Positions 26,420 through 34,941 are shown, numbered from the stretch's first letter. The stretch is DNA of 57,828 nucleotides from an uncultured Vampirovibrio sp. (GCA_910579975.1 CAJTWU010000009.1:1-57828); one strand, 5' to 3'. Notes: a model not told the origin generated them from the letters alone. A program made the numbers and translations.

Positions 26420-26433
26420 ATTTTATTTACCCC

Positions 26434-27186
26434 CTACTTTACAAAGCTTTCTACCAGCGATCGAACAATCAAATACCATCCGTCAACCATTACAAACATA
26501 ATAAGCTTAAATGGTAAAGCAATCATAGTTGGAGGTAAAAACATCATACCCATTGATACCAGAACAGAAGATACAACAATATCTATTACAAGAAATGGTA
26601 AGTAAACAACAAAACCAATTGTGAAAGCTGTTTTCAGTTCACTAAGAATAAAAGATGGTAATAATACATAAGTCGGTACATCATCTTTTGTTTTAGGTTT
26701 TTCGATTTTAGACATTCTTACAAACAGTGCAAGTTCTTTTTCGTGAGTTTGCTTGAACATAAATGTTCTGATAGGCTCAATACCTCTATCTAATGCTGCT
26801 TGCTGAGTAATTTGGTTATTCATATATGGCTGCAAAGCTTTTTCGTTTATTTCATTAAATGTAGGCGCCATTATGAAAAAGGTTAAAATTAAAGCTAAAC
26901 TTGTTATAACCTGATTTGGCGGTAAGTTTCCAGCACCAATTGCTTGTCTCGTAAGTGATAATACTACTACTAAACGAATAAAACATGTTGTCATAATCAA
27001 TATGCTTGGAGCTAAAGTTAAAATAGTTAACCAAATTAAGATTTGTAATCCGTTGGTAAAATCTTGCGGAGTGTTTGCAGTTTGCATGCCTATATTAATA
27101 TTTGGGAAAGACATTGCCGCAGTAGATGGCAGTATACTTAAAAACAATCCTGCTAGTGCAAATCCCCACTTCTTAAAATCTCTCAT
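26434..27186 (-). CDS. fliP: Flagellar export gate protein FliP
   Basis: 250-residue protein. A cleavable signal peptide (about 1-25) is followed by the FliP/SctR core: LTLAPSILIMTTCFIR, the SLALILTFFIMAPTF helix, a periplasmic region, FTIGFVVYLPFLVIDIVVSS, and the terminal LPFKLIMFVMVDGW. Five FliP subunits form the export pore. It is first of fliP-Q-R-flhB, behind the promoter at 27242. Its usual upstream partner fliO is about 3 kb away (30241-31026), separated by folate, shikimate and sugar genes. Confidence 0.96.
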   Translation of the reverse strand: MRDFKKWGFALAGLFLSILPSTAAMSFPNINIGMQTANTPQDFTNGLQILIWLTILTLAPSILIMTTCFIRLVVVLSLTRQAIGAGNLPPNQVITSLALILTFFIMAPTFNEINEKALQPYMNNQITQQAALDRGIEPIRTFMFKQTHEKELALFVRMSKIEKPKTKDDVPTYVLLPSFILSELKTAFTIGFVVYLPFLVIDIVVSSVLVSMGMMFLPPTMIALPFKLIMFVMVDGWYLIVRSLVESFVK

Positions 27187-27241
27187 AATTTTTCCTTAAA
27201 AAATCAACGTAATCTGAAGAGTATAAACTCCTCCCCACATT

Positions 27242-27270
27242 ATTGTATATTAATTATCAATATAGAGCAA
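27242..27270 (-). promoter_or_regulatory. Sigma-70-type promoter of fliPQR-flhB-tRNA-Arg
   Basis: On the minus strand TTGCTC and TACAAT are separated by 17 bases, ending 55 bases before the fliP start codon. No sigma-28-like signal is seen here, as expected for an early flagellar operon. Confidence 0.5.
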
Positions 27271-27298
27271 AACTGTTAAGTTATTTTAATATATAAAA

Positions 27299-28090
27299 TC
27301 AGCCTTCTTGTTGATAAGCCCAAGCAGAGTGATTATGAATACTTTCCAGTGACTCGCATTCAACTTCAAAAGAGTCAATTTTATCATTGTTTCTTAAAAG
27401 TAAAACTACATCTCTTAGAACATCTTCAACAAACTTAGGATTGTCATAAGCGTGTTCTGTTACATATTTTTCATCTTCGCGCTTTAGAAGCGGATAAAGC
27501 TCTGATGAAGCACATTTTTCAATTTCTGAAATTAAGTCTTCAAGCCAAATATGCTCATCTTCCGGATACGTAACTTTAACGGAAACAATAGCCCTCTGGT
27601 TATGAGCACCATATTCTGAAATCTCTTTTGAACAAGGACATAAAGTTGTAACCGGTACTTTTACTCCAAGGAAAAACCTGTACTCTTCATCCTCTTCACC
27701 ATAATTATCAAGTATACCTTCAAAAGTACAGTCATAACACATTGGTGCAGAAATCCCGGTAACTGGAGATGTTTTGTCAATGAAGTATTTAAAATCAAAA
27801 TTCAGGTAGCCTGATTTAGCTTCAAGTCTTTGAACAATTGCTTCAACGCAGCCTTTCATATCAATCCCCAGAGTCTTTTTACTGCGCCATTCGTTCAAAA
27901 CCTCCACAAAACGTGACATGTGAGTTCCTTTGTAATGTGCGGGTAAAGAAACTCCAACTGTTGCAGAAGCATAAATTACCTTGTCTTCATCATCTTTTCT
28001 TTGAATGACAAGAGGTATTTCAAGGTTTTTAACTCCAACTTTTTGTATGTCTACACCGCGATTATCAGATTGGTTTTGAACATCTTTCAT
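27299..28090 (-). CDS. folE2: GTP cyclohydrolase FolE2
   Basis: 263-residue type IB GTP cyclohydrolase making dihydroneopterin triphosphate for folate (and possibly queuosine-type deazaguanines). Family features: the VQNQSDNRG opening, SLPAHYKGTHMSRF near 48-61, the metal/catalytic Cys region LCPCSKEISEYGAHNQRA (C151, C153), and the C-terminal ESLESIHNHSAWA. Unlike FolE it can use metals other than zinc, useful under zinc limitation. It directly follows the 107-residue gene with no gap. Confidence 0.94.
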   Translation of the reverse strand: MKDVQNQSDNRGVDIQKVGVKNLEIPLVIQRKDDEDKVIYASATVGVSLPAHYKGTHMSRFVEVLNEWRSKKTLGIDMKGCVEAIVQRLEAKSGYLNFDFKYFIDKTSPVTGISAPMCYDCTFEGILDNYGEEDEEYRFFLGVKVPVTTLCPCSKEISEYGAHNQRAIVSVKVTYPEDEHIWLEDLISEIEKCASSELYPLLKREDEKYVTEHAYDNPKFVEDVLRDVVLLLRNNDKIDSFEVECESLESIHNHSAWAYQQEG

Positions 28091-28414
28091 TTAGATATCA
28101 ACTCCTTCAAAACTTTTTCTTTCAAGAGCAAGAAGCAACTTAAGCGCTGCAACTCTTTGAATATCAGCAGGAGCATTTCTTAAGAGCTCAACACCTTTAA
28201 TTAACATCGGGTCATTATCGTACCAGCGATTCCCTTTTCCTTGATAAGTATTAATAATATCATATACATGGTCAATAACTTCTGCAGCAACTTGTTCCTG
28301 GAGTTTAAGCATAAATTCTGCTGCTTCAGTCTTTGTTTCGTCAGGTTGTAATCTTAGTAATTCTAATGCTTCTTTTAAAATTGGATCGCTATCATACCAA
28401 CGTTTGTTAATCAT
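28091..28414 (-). CDS. Small protein with an internal WYD..P duplication
   Basis: 107-residue protein of unknown function made of two similar halves. Each begins RWYD(S/N)DP, continues with L.(E/G)(A/V)(L/V)ELLR..P and ends in an Ala-rich helix (AAEFMLKL and AALKLLLAL). The halves are joined by a short linker (YQGKGN). I chose the ATG at 28414 with AGGAAG five bases upstream; a GTG 12 bases earlier is possible. It abuts folE2, so the two are probably co-translated. Confidence 0.7.
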   Translation of the reverse strand: MINKRWYDSDPILKEALELLRLQPDETKTEAAEFMLKLQEQVAAEVIDHVYDIINTYQGKGNRWYDNDPMLIKGVELLRNAPADIQRVAALKLLLALERKSFEGVDI

Positions 28415-28483
28415 TTTCTTCCTCACTTCTTCTATTGCTTGTCTTATTGTATAATAACTATAGTTAAAATGAAAGGTTTAAGC

Positions 28484-28927
28484 ATGAATATACTACTAAT
28501 AAACGGTGCAAATTTAAATATGCTGGGTACTCGTGAGCCTGAAAAATATGGAAACAGAACCCTTCAGGATATTGAAAACGATATTATTGAGTATGGTAAA
28601 AGTTTAAAAGCAGATATTCATACCTTTCAAAGTAATTATGAAGGTGAAATAGTCGAAAAAATTCAAAATGCACGAGGTAATTATGATGGTATTATAATTA
28701 ATGCCGGAGGCTATACCCATACCAGTGTTGTTATAAGAGATGCACTTGCGGCTGTTAATATTCCAACCATAGAAGTTCATATGACAAATATTCACTCACG
28801 AGAAGAATTTAGACATACTTCTTTGATTTCGGGGGTTTCGGTTGCACAGGTAGTTGGTTTTGGTGAAAAAAGCTACTTTTTGGCTCTTGAGGGACTTATT
28901 TCAATATTGAATCAACAATCTCTCTAA
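28484..28927 (+). CDS. aroQ: Type II 3-dehydroquinate dehydratase
   Basis: 147-residue shikimate-pathway enzyme (3-dehydroquinate to 3-dehydroshikimate). Typical motifs: LLINGANLNMLGTREPEKYG at the N-terminus with the catalytic Tyr loop, FQSNYEGEIVEKI, IINAGGYTHTSV and IEVHMTNIHSREEFRHTS with the catalytic His. I chose the ATG at 28484 (AAAGG ribosome site), since the 15 upstream codons in frame do not resemble the family. Its 3' end overlaps the convergent phosphatase gene by 32 bases. Confidence 0.95.
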   Translation: MNILLINGANLNMLGTREPEKYGNRTLQDIENDIIEYGKSLKADIHTFQSNYEGEIVEKIQNARGNYDGIIINAGGYTHTSVVIRDALAAVNIPTIEVHMTNIHSREEFRHTSLISGVSVAQVVGFGEKSYFLALEGLISILNQQSL

Positions 28928-29372
28928 AAGCTCCTTCGCCACTCTTAGTTTCAGTTATTTGAATATCTTGAATATTTTTAACTTTTTCTACAGCTCCCGG
29001 GACTGTTACAGCGTATTTAGCACGGCAAAGAGAGTCATAATCATTCACATCATCCCCTATGTATACAAAATCTTCGTCAGATAAGTTATATTTAGCAATA
29101 ATTGAGTTTAAGACTTCAATTTTATTTCTTATTCCTTGATGAACTTCTTCAACTTGAAATTTTTTAGCAATAATTTCTATTGCAGAATTTGCTTCGCCGG
29201 AGATAATTCCAATTTTAAATCCATTTTTTCTAAGTAGAGAAAAAGCCATAACATCCTTAAAATTGAGCTTGCGTGCCATATCGCCATTAGCTCCGATATA
29301 GACACAATTATCGGTAACAATACCATCAAAATCAGTTATAACCATTTTTATTGACTTGGGTAGATTTAACAT
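28896..29372 (-). CDS. KdsC-type HAD phosphatase (nonulosonate or Kdo phosphate)
   Basis: 158-residue cap-less HAD phosphatase. Motif I is DFDGIVTD (D14, D16), motif II is IISGE, and motif III/IV is VYIGDDVNDYD. The size and the KLNFKDVMAFSLLRKNG segment match KdsC/Kdn-9-phosphate phosphatases. Its ATG overlaps the stop of the NeuB-like gene by 7 bases, so the pair probably acts in sequence: condensation with phosphoenolpyruvate, then removal of phosphate. In Bacteroides thetaiotaomicron a similar HAD enzyme serves the Kdn-9-phosphate route. Kdo-8-phosphate is the alternative substrate, but no KdsA is adjacent. Confidence 0.85.
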   Translation of the reverse strand: MLNLPKSIKMVITDFDGIVTDNCVYIGANGDMARKLNFKDVMAFSLLRKNGFKIGIISGEANSAIEIIAKKFQVEEVHQGIRNKIEVLNSIIAKYNLSDEDFVYIGDDVNDYDSLCRAKYAVTVPGAVEKVKNIQDIQITETKSGEGAFREIVDSILK

Positions 29373-30232
29373 CTTCGGAGTTTCTCCTTAATCGGGATTT
29401 CTCTATCATAAACAACTTTTATACCATTACCAAGAAGTTCAGGTACTTGTCTAATATCTCTCACCATGTGTGATAATCCTGTAAGTTCCAGACTAGCTGC
29501 CTGATCCGAACCCCAGTTTGTTCTATCTGTTGTTATATGACGTTCAACAGAACATGCTCCAAGTGCTGCAGCCAATATTGATGGAGTAATTCCTCTTTCA
29601 TGTCCGGAGTATCCTATAGGAACACCAAATTCTTGTTTTAATGTTTCTATAGCTTTTAAGTTTGTTTCTTCAGCATTAGATGGATAAGTTGATGTACAGT
29701 GATAAATAATCAGATTATCTTTTCCTAAAATCTCTACAGCATGTCTTATTTCATCCATTGTACTCATGCCTGTAGACAATAGAACTGGCTTTCCTTTTGA
29801 TTTAGTATGACTCAAAAGATTATCATCAGTTAAAGAGGCAGAGGCAATTTTATAACAAGGAACATCAAATTGGTCAATAAAATCAACGGAGTCTTCATCC
29901 CAGCATGAAGCAAACCAGATAATACCTTTTTCTTTACAGTATTTATCAATTTCAGAATATTCTTCATATCCAAATTCTAAGCCGCGCTTTAAATCTCCAT
30001 TTGTATTTCCAAATACACTTTTTCGTTCTTTTGCAAGCTCTTCTTTTGTATAAACAATATCTACAGTACGTTTTTGAAATTTTACAGCATCACATCCGGC
30101 TTTTATGGCAAGATCTATATGTTTTTTTGCAAGCTCAACAGAACCATTATGGTTAATTCCTATTTCTGCAATAATAAAACAAGGAAAATTATCCCCAACT
30201 ATTTTGTTTCCTATTTTTACACACTCAACCAT
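29366..30232 (-). CDS. NeuB-family sugar acid synthase lacking the SAF domain
   Basis: 288-residue TIM-barrel enzyme of the NeuB family, condensing a hexosamine or hexose (phosphate) with phosphoenolpyruvate. Seen: IIAEIGINHNGS near the N-terminus, VKFQKRTVD, KIASASLTD, STGMSTMDE, IYHCTSTYP, IGYSGHERG and SVERHITTD. Standard NeuB proteins are about 345 residues and end with an antifreeze-like SAF domain. Here the protein stops at YDREIPIKEKLRRC with that domain absent, and no frameshift is apparent because the stop overlaps the next start. It lies 8 bases after fliO. Product could be a sialic, Kdn, legionaminic or pseudaminic-type acid; none can be assigned. Confidence 0.85.
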   Translation of the reverse strand: MVECVKIGNKIVGDNFPCFIIAEIGINHNGSVELAKKHIDLAIKAGCDAVKFQKRTVDIVYTKEELAKERKSVFGNTNGDLKRGLEFGYEEYSEIDKYCKEKGIIWFASCWDEDSVDFIDQFDVPCYKIASASLTDDNLLSHTKSKGKPVLLSTGMSTMDEIRHAVEILGKDNLIIYHCTSTYPSNAEETNLKAIETLKQEFGVPIGYSGHERGITPSILAAALGACSVERHITTDRTNWGSDQAASLELTGLSHMVRDIRQVPELLGNGIKVVYDREIPIKEKLRRC

Positions 30233-30240
30233 TAAACTTC

Positions 30241-31026
30241 CTATCCAAGGTATTTTTTATAAAGAGCATATTCTTCAGGATCAACTGAATGCTCATTTCT
30301 CTCTACAGTTTCCTGATTATCATTATTTTGAGCTGAAGAAAATAGCGAGTCAATAATGACATCTGGATTTTCGCTCTCAATAGGATTAGATTCAAAAGAA
30401 ATGCTCTCTTCTTCATTTTTCTCTTCTTGTTCAATCTCTTCCATATTCTTATGAGTTTTTGTTTTTAATTTTGCAAATCCTATTGAGGGAATTTCGATTT
30501 TAGGAATTTTGATATTTGGAATTTCAATATGAGAATATTCATCATATTCAAATTCTTCATTATTAATTGAGCCTAAATCTTTAATTAATTGAATTGTAGA
30601 AGCCGAAGCTCCAATTAACATTCTTTTCCCGTCAAGTTCAACTACATGCAGAGTCTTATTATTACCTAATTGTGTAGTTGATACTACAGAAACATGTGAT
30701 TTTGCATAATCACCTTGTTGACGTTTAAGCGCTTTGAAACCAACTTTATTAAGCTTTGCATAGATAATTCCTGTTAAATAAATTAATAAAACAACAAAAA
30801 CTAATGATAAAATAACAGAAATCATGCTTGGCTCATGTCCGATTGATTGCGCTCCTAATACAGATGTATCAACATTACCTGAAACAGTAGCTGCTTGAGC
30901 AGCAGGAACAGCATAAGCCAATGGATCCGGTAAATCAGGCAAAATATCAAATTTCTCAACAGCAAAGCATGCTGCTGTATTAAGCAGAACGTAAACTCCT
31001 AAAATATATGTTAAAATCTTACTCAT
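30241..31026 (-). CDS. fliO: FliO-like flagellar biosynthesis protein
   Basis: 261-residue protein with a signal peptide (about 1-22), a periplasmic segment, one membrane helix (about 68-90, ISVILSLVFVVLLIYLTG) and a cytoplasmic FliO core (SVVSTTQLGNNKTLHVVELDGKRMLIG, here split as SVVSTTQLGNNK and LHVVELDGKRMLIG). The C-terminal 90 residues are acidic and unlike typical FliO, with a repetitive IPNIKIPKIEIPSIG stretch. FliO assists FliP assembly. It is the first gene of an operon with the NeuB-like and phosphatase genes and diverges from the histidine kinase. Confidence 0.85.
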   Translation of the reverse strand: MSKILTYILGVYVLLNTAACFAVEKFDILPDLPDPLAYAVPAAQAATVSGNVDTSVLGAQSIGHEPSMISVILSLVFVVLLIYLTGIIYAKLNKVGFKALKRQQGDYAKSHVSVVSTTQLGNNKTLHVVELDGKRMLIGASASTIQLIKDLGSINNEEFEYDEYSHIEIPNIKIPKIEIPSIGFAKLKTKTHKNMEEIEQEEKNEEESISFESNPIESENPDVIIDSLFSSAQNNDNQETVERNEHSVDPEEYALYKKYLG

Positions 31027-31088
31027 TTACTAAAAACCCAGTTTCCAGTATAATTATATCATAAAAATTTAAATTGAGTACAGGGAGC

Positions 31089-32411
31089 ATGCTTTTGGAT
31101 ATTTTGGAGTTTATCAGTAATAAGTATTATACGGTTTTAATGCTGTTTATGCTTGTAATCTTGGCATACCTTTTTTATTTTATAAGAGGAACTAAAAAAA
31201 GATGGAATAAACTTAATGATTACTTAGGTGATGTTACAAAAACAGTTAATTCAATCCGCTATGGTGATTTAACAAATAAAATTAAAAATATTGATATTCC
31301 AAACTCTGAAAATCTGACTGAAAGTCTTAATCGTATGATTGAAACATTGCATGATAGAGAAACAATGATTGTTGAATATCAAAATGAATTGGCAAAACAA
31401 AATAAAATTCTTGAAGCTACAATTAACTCACTATCAGATGGTCTTGTTATTATAGATGAACTTGGAAAAATATTAAGAATGACTTCTTTAGCAGCACATT
31501 GGTTTGGTGTAGAAGGAAGAGATTTAATTGGAAAATTTATTGCTGAATATATTGAACTTCCAAAGGGAAAAGAATTTTCTAACCTTAAAAATGATGAAAT
31601 TATAATTTTAAATGATAAAGCCTCAAATTTTACCGCTAGTTCCGTAGCATTAAAAATAGAAGATAAGAAAAAACGCCATATTGTAATAATTAAAAATGTT
31701 ACTGACCAAAAAGAGCTTGAAAATTTAAAAGAGGATTTTGTTGCCACATTAACACATGATTTGAAAGTTCCTATTGTTGCAGAAACAAATATGATTGAGC
31801 TTTTTCTTAACGAAAGTTTTGGCGCAATAAGTGAAAAACAAAAACTTGCTCTTAAAAATATGCAGTCTTCCAACAGAGATTTGTTAGAGCTTGTTCAAAC
31901 AGTATTAGAAACTTATAAAATAGGAAAACTTAAAATTTATAAAGAAAATGTGATGCTGAAAGGATTTATTAATGAAATCATTGGTGAAATGTCTCCAATT
32001 GCCTTAAAAACAGGAAACAAATTAGAATTCATTCAGGATAGAGATATTAGAGTGCTCGCTGATAGATTTCAATTAAAACGTGTAATCAAAAACCTTATCC
32101 AAAACGCGATTTTATATGGAGAACCTAAATCACCAATAGAAATCACGATAGGAGAAATTCCCAGTTATGTTGTCATAAAAGTTAAAGACCATGGCGCCGG
32201 AATTTCAAAAAAAGATATTGATAAGATTTTTAATAAGTATTATTCAGCCGAAAAAAAATTTAGAAAAATTGGAACAGGTTTAGGATTATATTTATCACAT
32301 CAGATAGCAAAAGCACATCAGGGTGATTTGACTGTAGAAAGTGTGGAAGGAGAGTATACAGAATTTTGTATAAAAATTCCTGTAACTAAATATGAGCAAA
32401 GTTTTATATAA
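31089..32411 (+). CDS. Membrane-anchored PAS sensor histidine kinase
   Basis: About 440 residues: one N-terminal membrane helix, a HAMP-like coiled linker, a PAS domain (NSLSDGLVIIDELGKI), the HisKA H-box FVATLTHDLKVPI, and a HATPase domain with N-box NLIQNAILYG, G1 DHGAGI and G2 GTGLGLYLS. It phosphorylates a receiver protein. The first in-frame candidate is TTG at 31074 with no ribosome site, and the ATG at 31089 has AGGGAG unusually close, so the start is uncertain. It leads an operon with Nudix, aroH and a stand-alone receiver (33260-33655), the likely partner. A TATAAT at 31049-31054 serves as -10. Confidence 0.9.
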   Translation: MLLDILEFISNKYYTVLMLFMLVILAYLFYFIRGTKKRWNKLNDYLGDVTKTVNSIRYGDLTNKIKNIDIPNSENLTESLNRMIETLHDRETMIVEYQNELAKQNKILEATINSLSDGLVIIDELGKILRMTSLAAHWFGVEGRDLIGKFIAEYIELPKGKEFSNLKNDEIIILNDKASNFTASSVALKIEDKKKRHIVIIKNVTDQKELENLKEDFVATLTHDLKVPIVAETNMIELFLNESFGAISEKQKLALKNMQSSNRDLLELVQTVLETYKIGKLKIYKENVMLKGFINEIIGEMSPIALKTGNKLEFIQDRDIRVLADRFQLKRVIKNLIQNAILYGEPKSPIEITIGEIPSYVVIKVKDHGAGISKKDIDKIFNKYYSAEKKFRKIGTGLGLYLSHQIAKAHQGDLTVESVEGEYTEFCIKIPVTKYEQSFI

Positions 32412-32916
32412 TACAAAATATTTACAATTAAAAAGCACTTCTAATAATTGGGTTTATGCACATAGGCCTAATGCAAACAATGTTGTGGTGGTTTTACCTG
32501 AAACAGAAGATGAAGTTTTGTTTTTAATTGAAGAACGTCCGCCATTGCAAGCAGAAAACAGGGGAAAGTATTCTATTGCCGTTCCTGCCGGACTTGTAGG
32601 AGATGAAAGAATTGGTGAGAGTATTGAAGAGGCGATTAATGCTGAATTAAAAGAAGAAGCCGGACTTGAAGCAAGTGAAATTAAAATAGTGGCACATAAT
32701 GTTGCAAGTTCATCAGGATGTGTCTCAGAAACAGTTACTTTAGCGATTGCTAAAATAAAAGATAAAACTCCCATTTCTCCTCCGATTAATGATGGTGGTG
32801 TAATTGTGGATAGAATTTGGGTTAAAAAATCTGAAATAAAGAATTGGTTAAAAATAAAAGAAGATGAAGGATATGTTTTAACCGCCCAAACACTTTCAGT
32901 ATTATTTTATTTATAG
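32392..32916 (+). CDS. Nudix hydrolase (ADP-ribose pyrophosphatase-like)
   Basis: 174-residue protein with a Nudix box from G70 to L92 (G-x5-E-x7-AE-L-x-EE-x-G-L). The conserved Arg of the consensus (R-E) is Ala84, while the metal-binding Glu residues E85, E88 and E89 remain. The VPAGLV segment just before the box and the SSSGCVSE stretch after it resemble ADP-ribose/NDP-sugar pyrophosphatases. It starts 20 bases inside the histidine kinase gene in another frame, so translation is coupled. Substrate is not certain, and the Arg loss might reduce activity. Confidence 0.85.
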   Translation: MSKVLYNTKYLQLKSTSNNWVYAHRPNANNVVVVLPETEDEVLFLIEERPPLQAENRGKYSIAVPAGLVGDERIGESIEEAINAELKEEAGLEASEIKIVAHNVASSSGCVSETVTLAIAKIKDKTPISPPINDGGVIVDRIWVKKSEIKNWLKIKEDEGYVLTAQTLSVLFYL

Positions 32917-32924
32917 GAGAAATT

Positions 32925-33275
32925 ATGATAACAAAAGGAATACGAGGTGCGATTACAGTTGATGAAAATTCTCCGGAAGCAATTGGAAGTGCAACGATAA
33001 AGCTTTTAAAGGAAATGGTTGCTCGCAATAAGATTGAAATCAGTCATATTTCACATGTTATTTTTACTTTAACACCAGATTTAAATGCTGATTTCCCGGC
33101 AAAATATGCAAGAATTAATCTTAAATGGAAAGATGTTGCCATGATGTGTTTTAACGAACTAGAAGTAAATGAAGCATTGCCTAAATGTTTAAGAGTCCTT
33201 ATTGTAATTAATTGCGGTGAAAATTTTGTTCCTGAATTTGTATATTTGGAAGGCGCTGAATGTCTAAGAAAATAA
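32925..33275 (+). CDS. aroH: Monofunctional chorismate mutase, AroH class
   Basis: 116-residue enzyme converting chorismate to prephenate for Phe and Tyr synthesis. The AroH fold signature is clear: GIRGAITVDENS at the N-terminus with the active-site Arg, IFTLTPDLNADFPAKYAR, and PKCLRVLIVIN with another active-site Arg. AroH-class enzymes occur in Bacillus, Thermus and Cyanobacteria. An AGGAG ribosome site precedes the ATG. The receiver gene overlaps its 3' end by 16 bases. Confidence 0.93.
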   Translation: MITKGIRGAITVDENSPEAIGSATIKLLKEMVARNKIEISHISHVIFTLTPDLNADFPAKYARINLKWKDVAMMCFNELEVNEALPKCLRVLIVINCGENFVPEFVYLEGAECLRK

Positions 33276-33655
33276 GAATATTGGTAGTTGATGATGTGCA
33301 AGGTTGGAGGGAATACCACAAAAAAATCTTATTAGAATTGTTTGATGATGTTGATATTATTACGGCACAATCTGCAAAAGAAGGTTATGACAAGCTATTA
33401 GAATACAATAATTGTCCGTTTAATATTATAATTACTGATTTGCAGATGGAAAATGATTTTGAGTCTCAATATGCCGGTGAATGGTTTGTTGAGCGTATAA
33501 AAGAGTTTAAAAATTATTTAAACACAAAAATTGTAATTATTTCGGGAGCTTATAATATTCGCCATATTGCAGAAGTAAACGGAGTGGAATGTATTCCCAA
33601 ACCTACTGCTTATAAATTCCCGCAAAGTTATGATATATTAAAAAACCCTCTGTAA
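33260..33655 (+). CDS. Stand-alone response regulator receiver domain
   Basis: 131-residue CheY-like protein with no output domain. The acidic pair D11-D12, phospho-acceptor D60 (IIITDLQ), S95 (IISGA) and the lysine K114 in IPKPT are all present. An insertion after D60 (NDFESQYAGEWFVERIK) makes the alpha3 region longer than in CheY. It is in one operon with the histidine kinase at 31089, its probable phosphodonor. With no DNA-binding domain it should act by protein contact. The stop codon lies inside the terminator stem. Confidence 0.9.
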   Translation: MSKKIRILVVDDVQGWREYHKKILLELFDDVDIITAQSAKEGYDKLLEYNNCPFNIIITDLQMENDFESQYAGEWFVERIKEFKNYLNTKIVIISGAYNIRHIAEVNGVECIPKPTAYKFPQSYDILKNPL

Positions 33656-33673
33656 TATTACAGAGGGTTTTTT
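33645..33673. terminator. Bidirectional terminator between the receiver gene and nusA
   Basis: ACCCTCTGTAAT followed directly by its complement and a run of six T on the plus strand, with a mirrored T-run on the minus strand. It serves both convergent transcripts. The plus-strand stop codon (33653-33655) is within the stem. Confidence 0.92.
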
Positions 33674-33683
33674 AATTTTATTA

Positions 33684-34916
33684 TTATTCTTCTTCGGTTG
33701 TTTCTTCTTCAACTTCTTCAGAAGCGATGTCTTCTTCATCATAAGCTTGTTGGTTCATTTCTTCTTCGATTTCTTCTTGAATTTCGTCTGAATCAACAAC
33801 TCTTTCTTCTGTTTCATCTTCATTGTAATCATAATTAGCAGCTCTGGAAGCTTCTTCATTTTCCATTTGAGAAATGCTCTTGATATCAATCTTCCAACCT
33901 GTTAATCTATGAGCTAGTCTTACATTTTGACCTTCACGGCCGATTGCTAAAGAAAGTTGGTCATCAGGAACAACTACCAATGCATCTTTTGTTTCTTCAT
34001 CATCAGTCATAATATCAACAGATACAACTCTTGCCGGAGAAATCGCATTTACAATGTATTCAACAGGATCAGGCGACCATCTGACAATATCGATTTTCTC
34101 GTTTTTCAACTCACCAACAATTGTCTGTATTCTTGAGCCGCGAGGTCCAATACAAGCTCCCACAGAATCAACTTCTGGATCATTTGACCAAACCGCAATT
34201 TTTGTTCTGAAACCAGCTTCACGAGAAATTGATTTAATTTCAACAATTCCATCTTCAATTTCTGGAACTTCTAATTCAAATAATTCTCTAACTATTTCAG
34301 CATGCGCATGTGAAACAATTACTTGTGGCAATTTGTTTGTTTCTTTTACGTTAAGAACAAATACTCTTATTCTATTGCCCGGTTTATAATACTCACGAGG
34401 AATTTGTTCTTTTTGAGGCATAATAGCATCAGTTTTGCCTATATTAACAATTACGTTTCTATTTTCAACTCTTTGAATAATACCAGTTGTTAAAGTACCT
34501 TTCTTTTCTAAGAATTCATTTAGAATATTATTTCTTTCAGCATCTCTAATTCTTTGTGTGATTACTTGCTTAGCTGATTGAGCAGCAATTCTGCCAAATT
34601 GATCAGGAGTTACTTCAATCTTAACTTCATCATCAATTTCAACTTCATCATCAATTTCTTGTGCTTCTTCTAATGAAATTTGAAGTTCAGGATCTTCAAC
34701 TTCTTTTACAACTAATTTAGTTGAAAATACGCCGATTTCACCGGTTTGTTCATCTAATATAGCTTCAATATTAGCAGCTTCTTTAACGTGCATGTGTTTT
34801 TTGTAAGCAGCTACCATCGCATCACATAAAGAAGCAATTAATACTTCCTTAGATATGCCGCGTTCTCTTTCAAGCTCTTCGCAAGCTTCAAATAATGCTG
34901 TACCGATTTTAATCAT
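33684..34916 (-). CDS. nusA: Transcription elongation/termination factor NusA
   Basis: 410-residue RNA polymerase-associated factor controlling pausing, termination and antitermination. N-terminal domain 1-130, S1 domain about 138-202 (GIIQRVENRNVIVNIG), KH1 about 235-285 (ACIGPRGSRIQTIVGEL), KH2 about 300-350 (LAIGREGQNVRLAHRLTGW). It ends in an acidic tail of about 50 residues rather than the C-terminal repeats of enterobacteria. It follows rimP by 25 bases. The infB and rbfA genes that often follow nusA are absent; a terminator follows instead. Confidence 0.97.
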   Translation of the reverse strand: MIKIGTALFEACEELERERGISKEVLIASLCDAMVAAYKKHMHVKEAANIEAILDEQTGEIGVFSTKLVVKEVEDPELQISLEEAQEIDDEVEIDDEVKIEVTPDQFGRIAAQSAKQVITQRIRDAERNNILNEFLEKKGTLTTGIIQRVENRNVIVNIGKTDAIMPQKEQIPREYYKPGNRIRVFVLNVKETNKLPQVIVSHAHAEIVRELFELEVPEIEDGIVEIKSISREAGFRTKIAVWSNDPEVDSVGACIGPRGSRIQTIVGELKNEKIDIVRWSPDPVEYIVNAISPARVVSVDIMTDDEETKDALVVVPDDQLSLAIGREGQNVRLAHRLTGWKIDIKSISQMENEEASRAANYDYNEDETEERVVDSDEIQEEIEEEMNQQAYDEEDIASEEVEEETTEEE

Positions 34917-34941
34917 TATACGTCTCCTTTTTTCTTTTTAT

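Noticed and set aside
28896..29368. Possible frameshift splitting a full-length NeuB with SAF domain
   Set aside because: The sequence after the NeuB stop encodes a complete HAD phosphatase starting at an overlapping ATG, and no SAF-like segment is seen in any frame nearby.
31379..31873. 164-codon open frame on the minus strand
   Set aside because: Antisense shadow of the histidine kinase gene.
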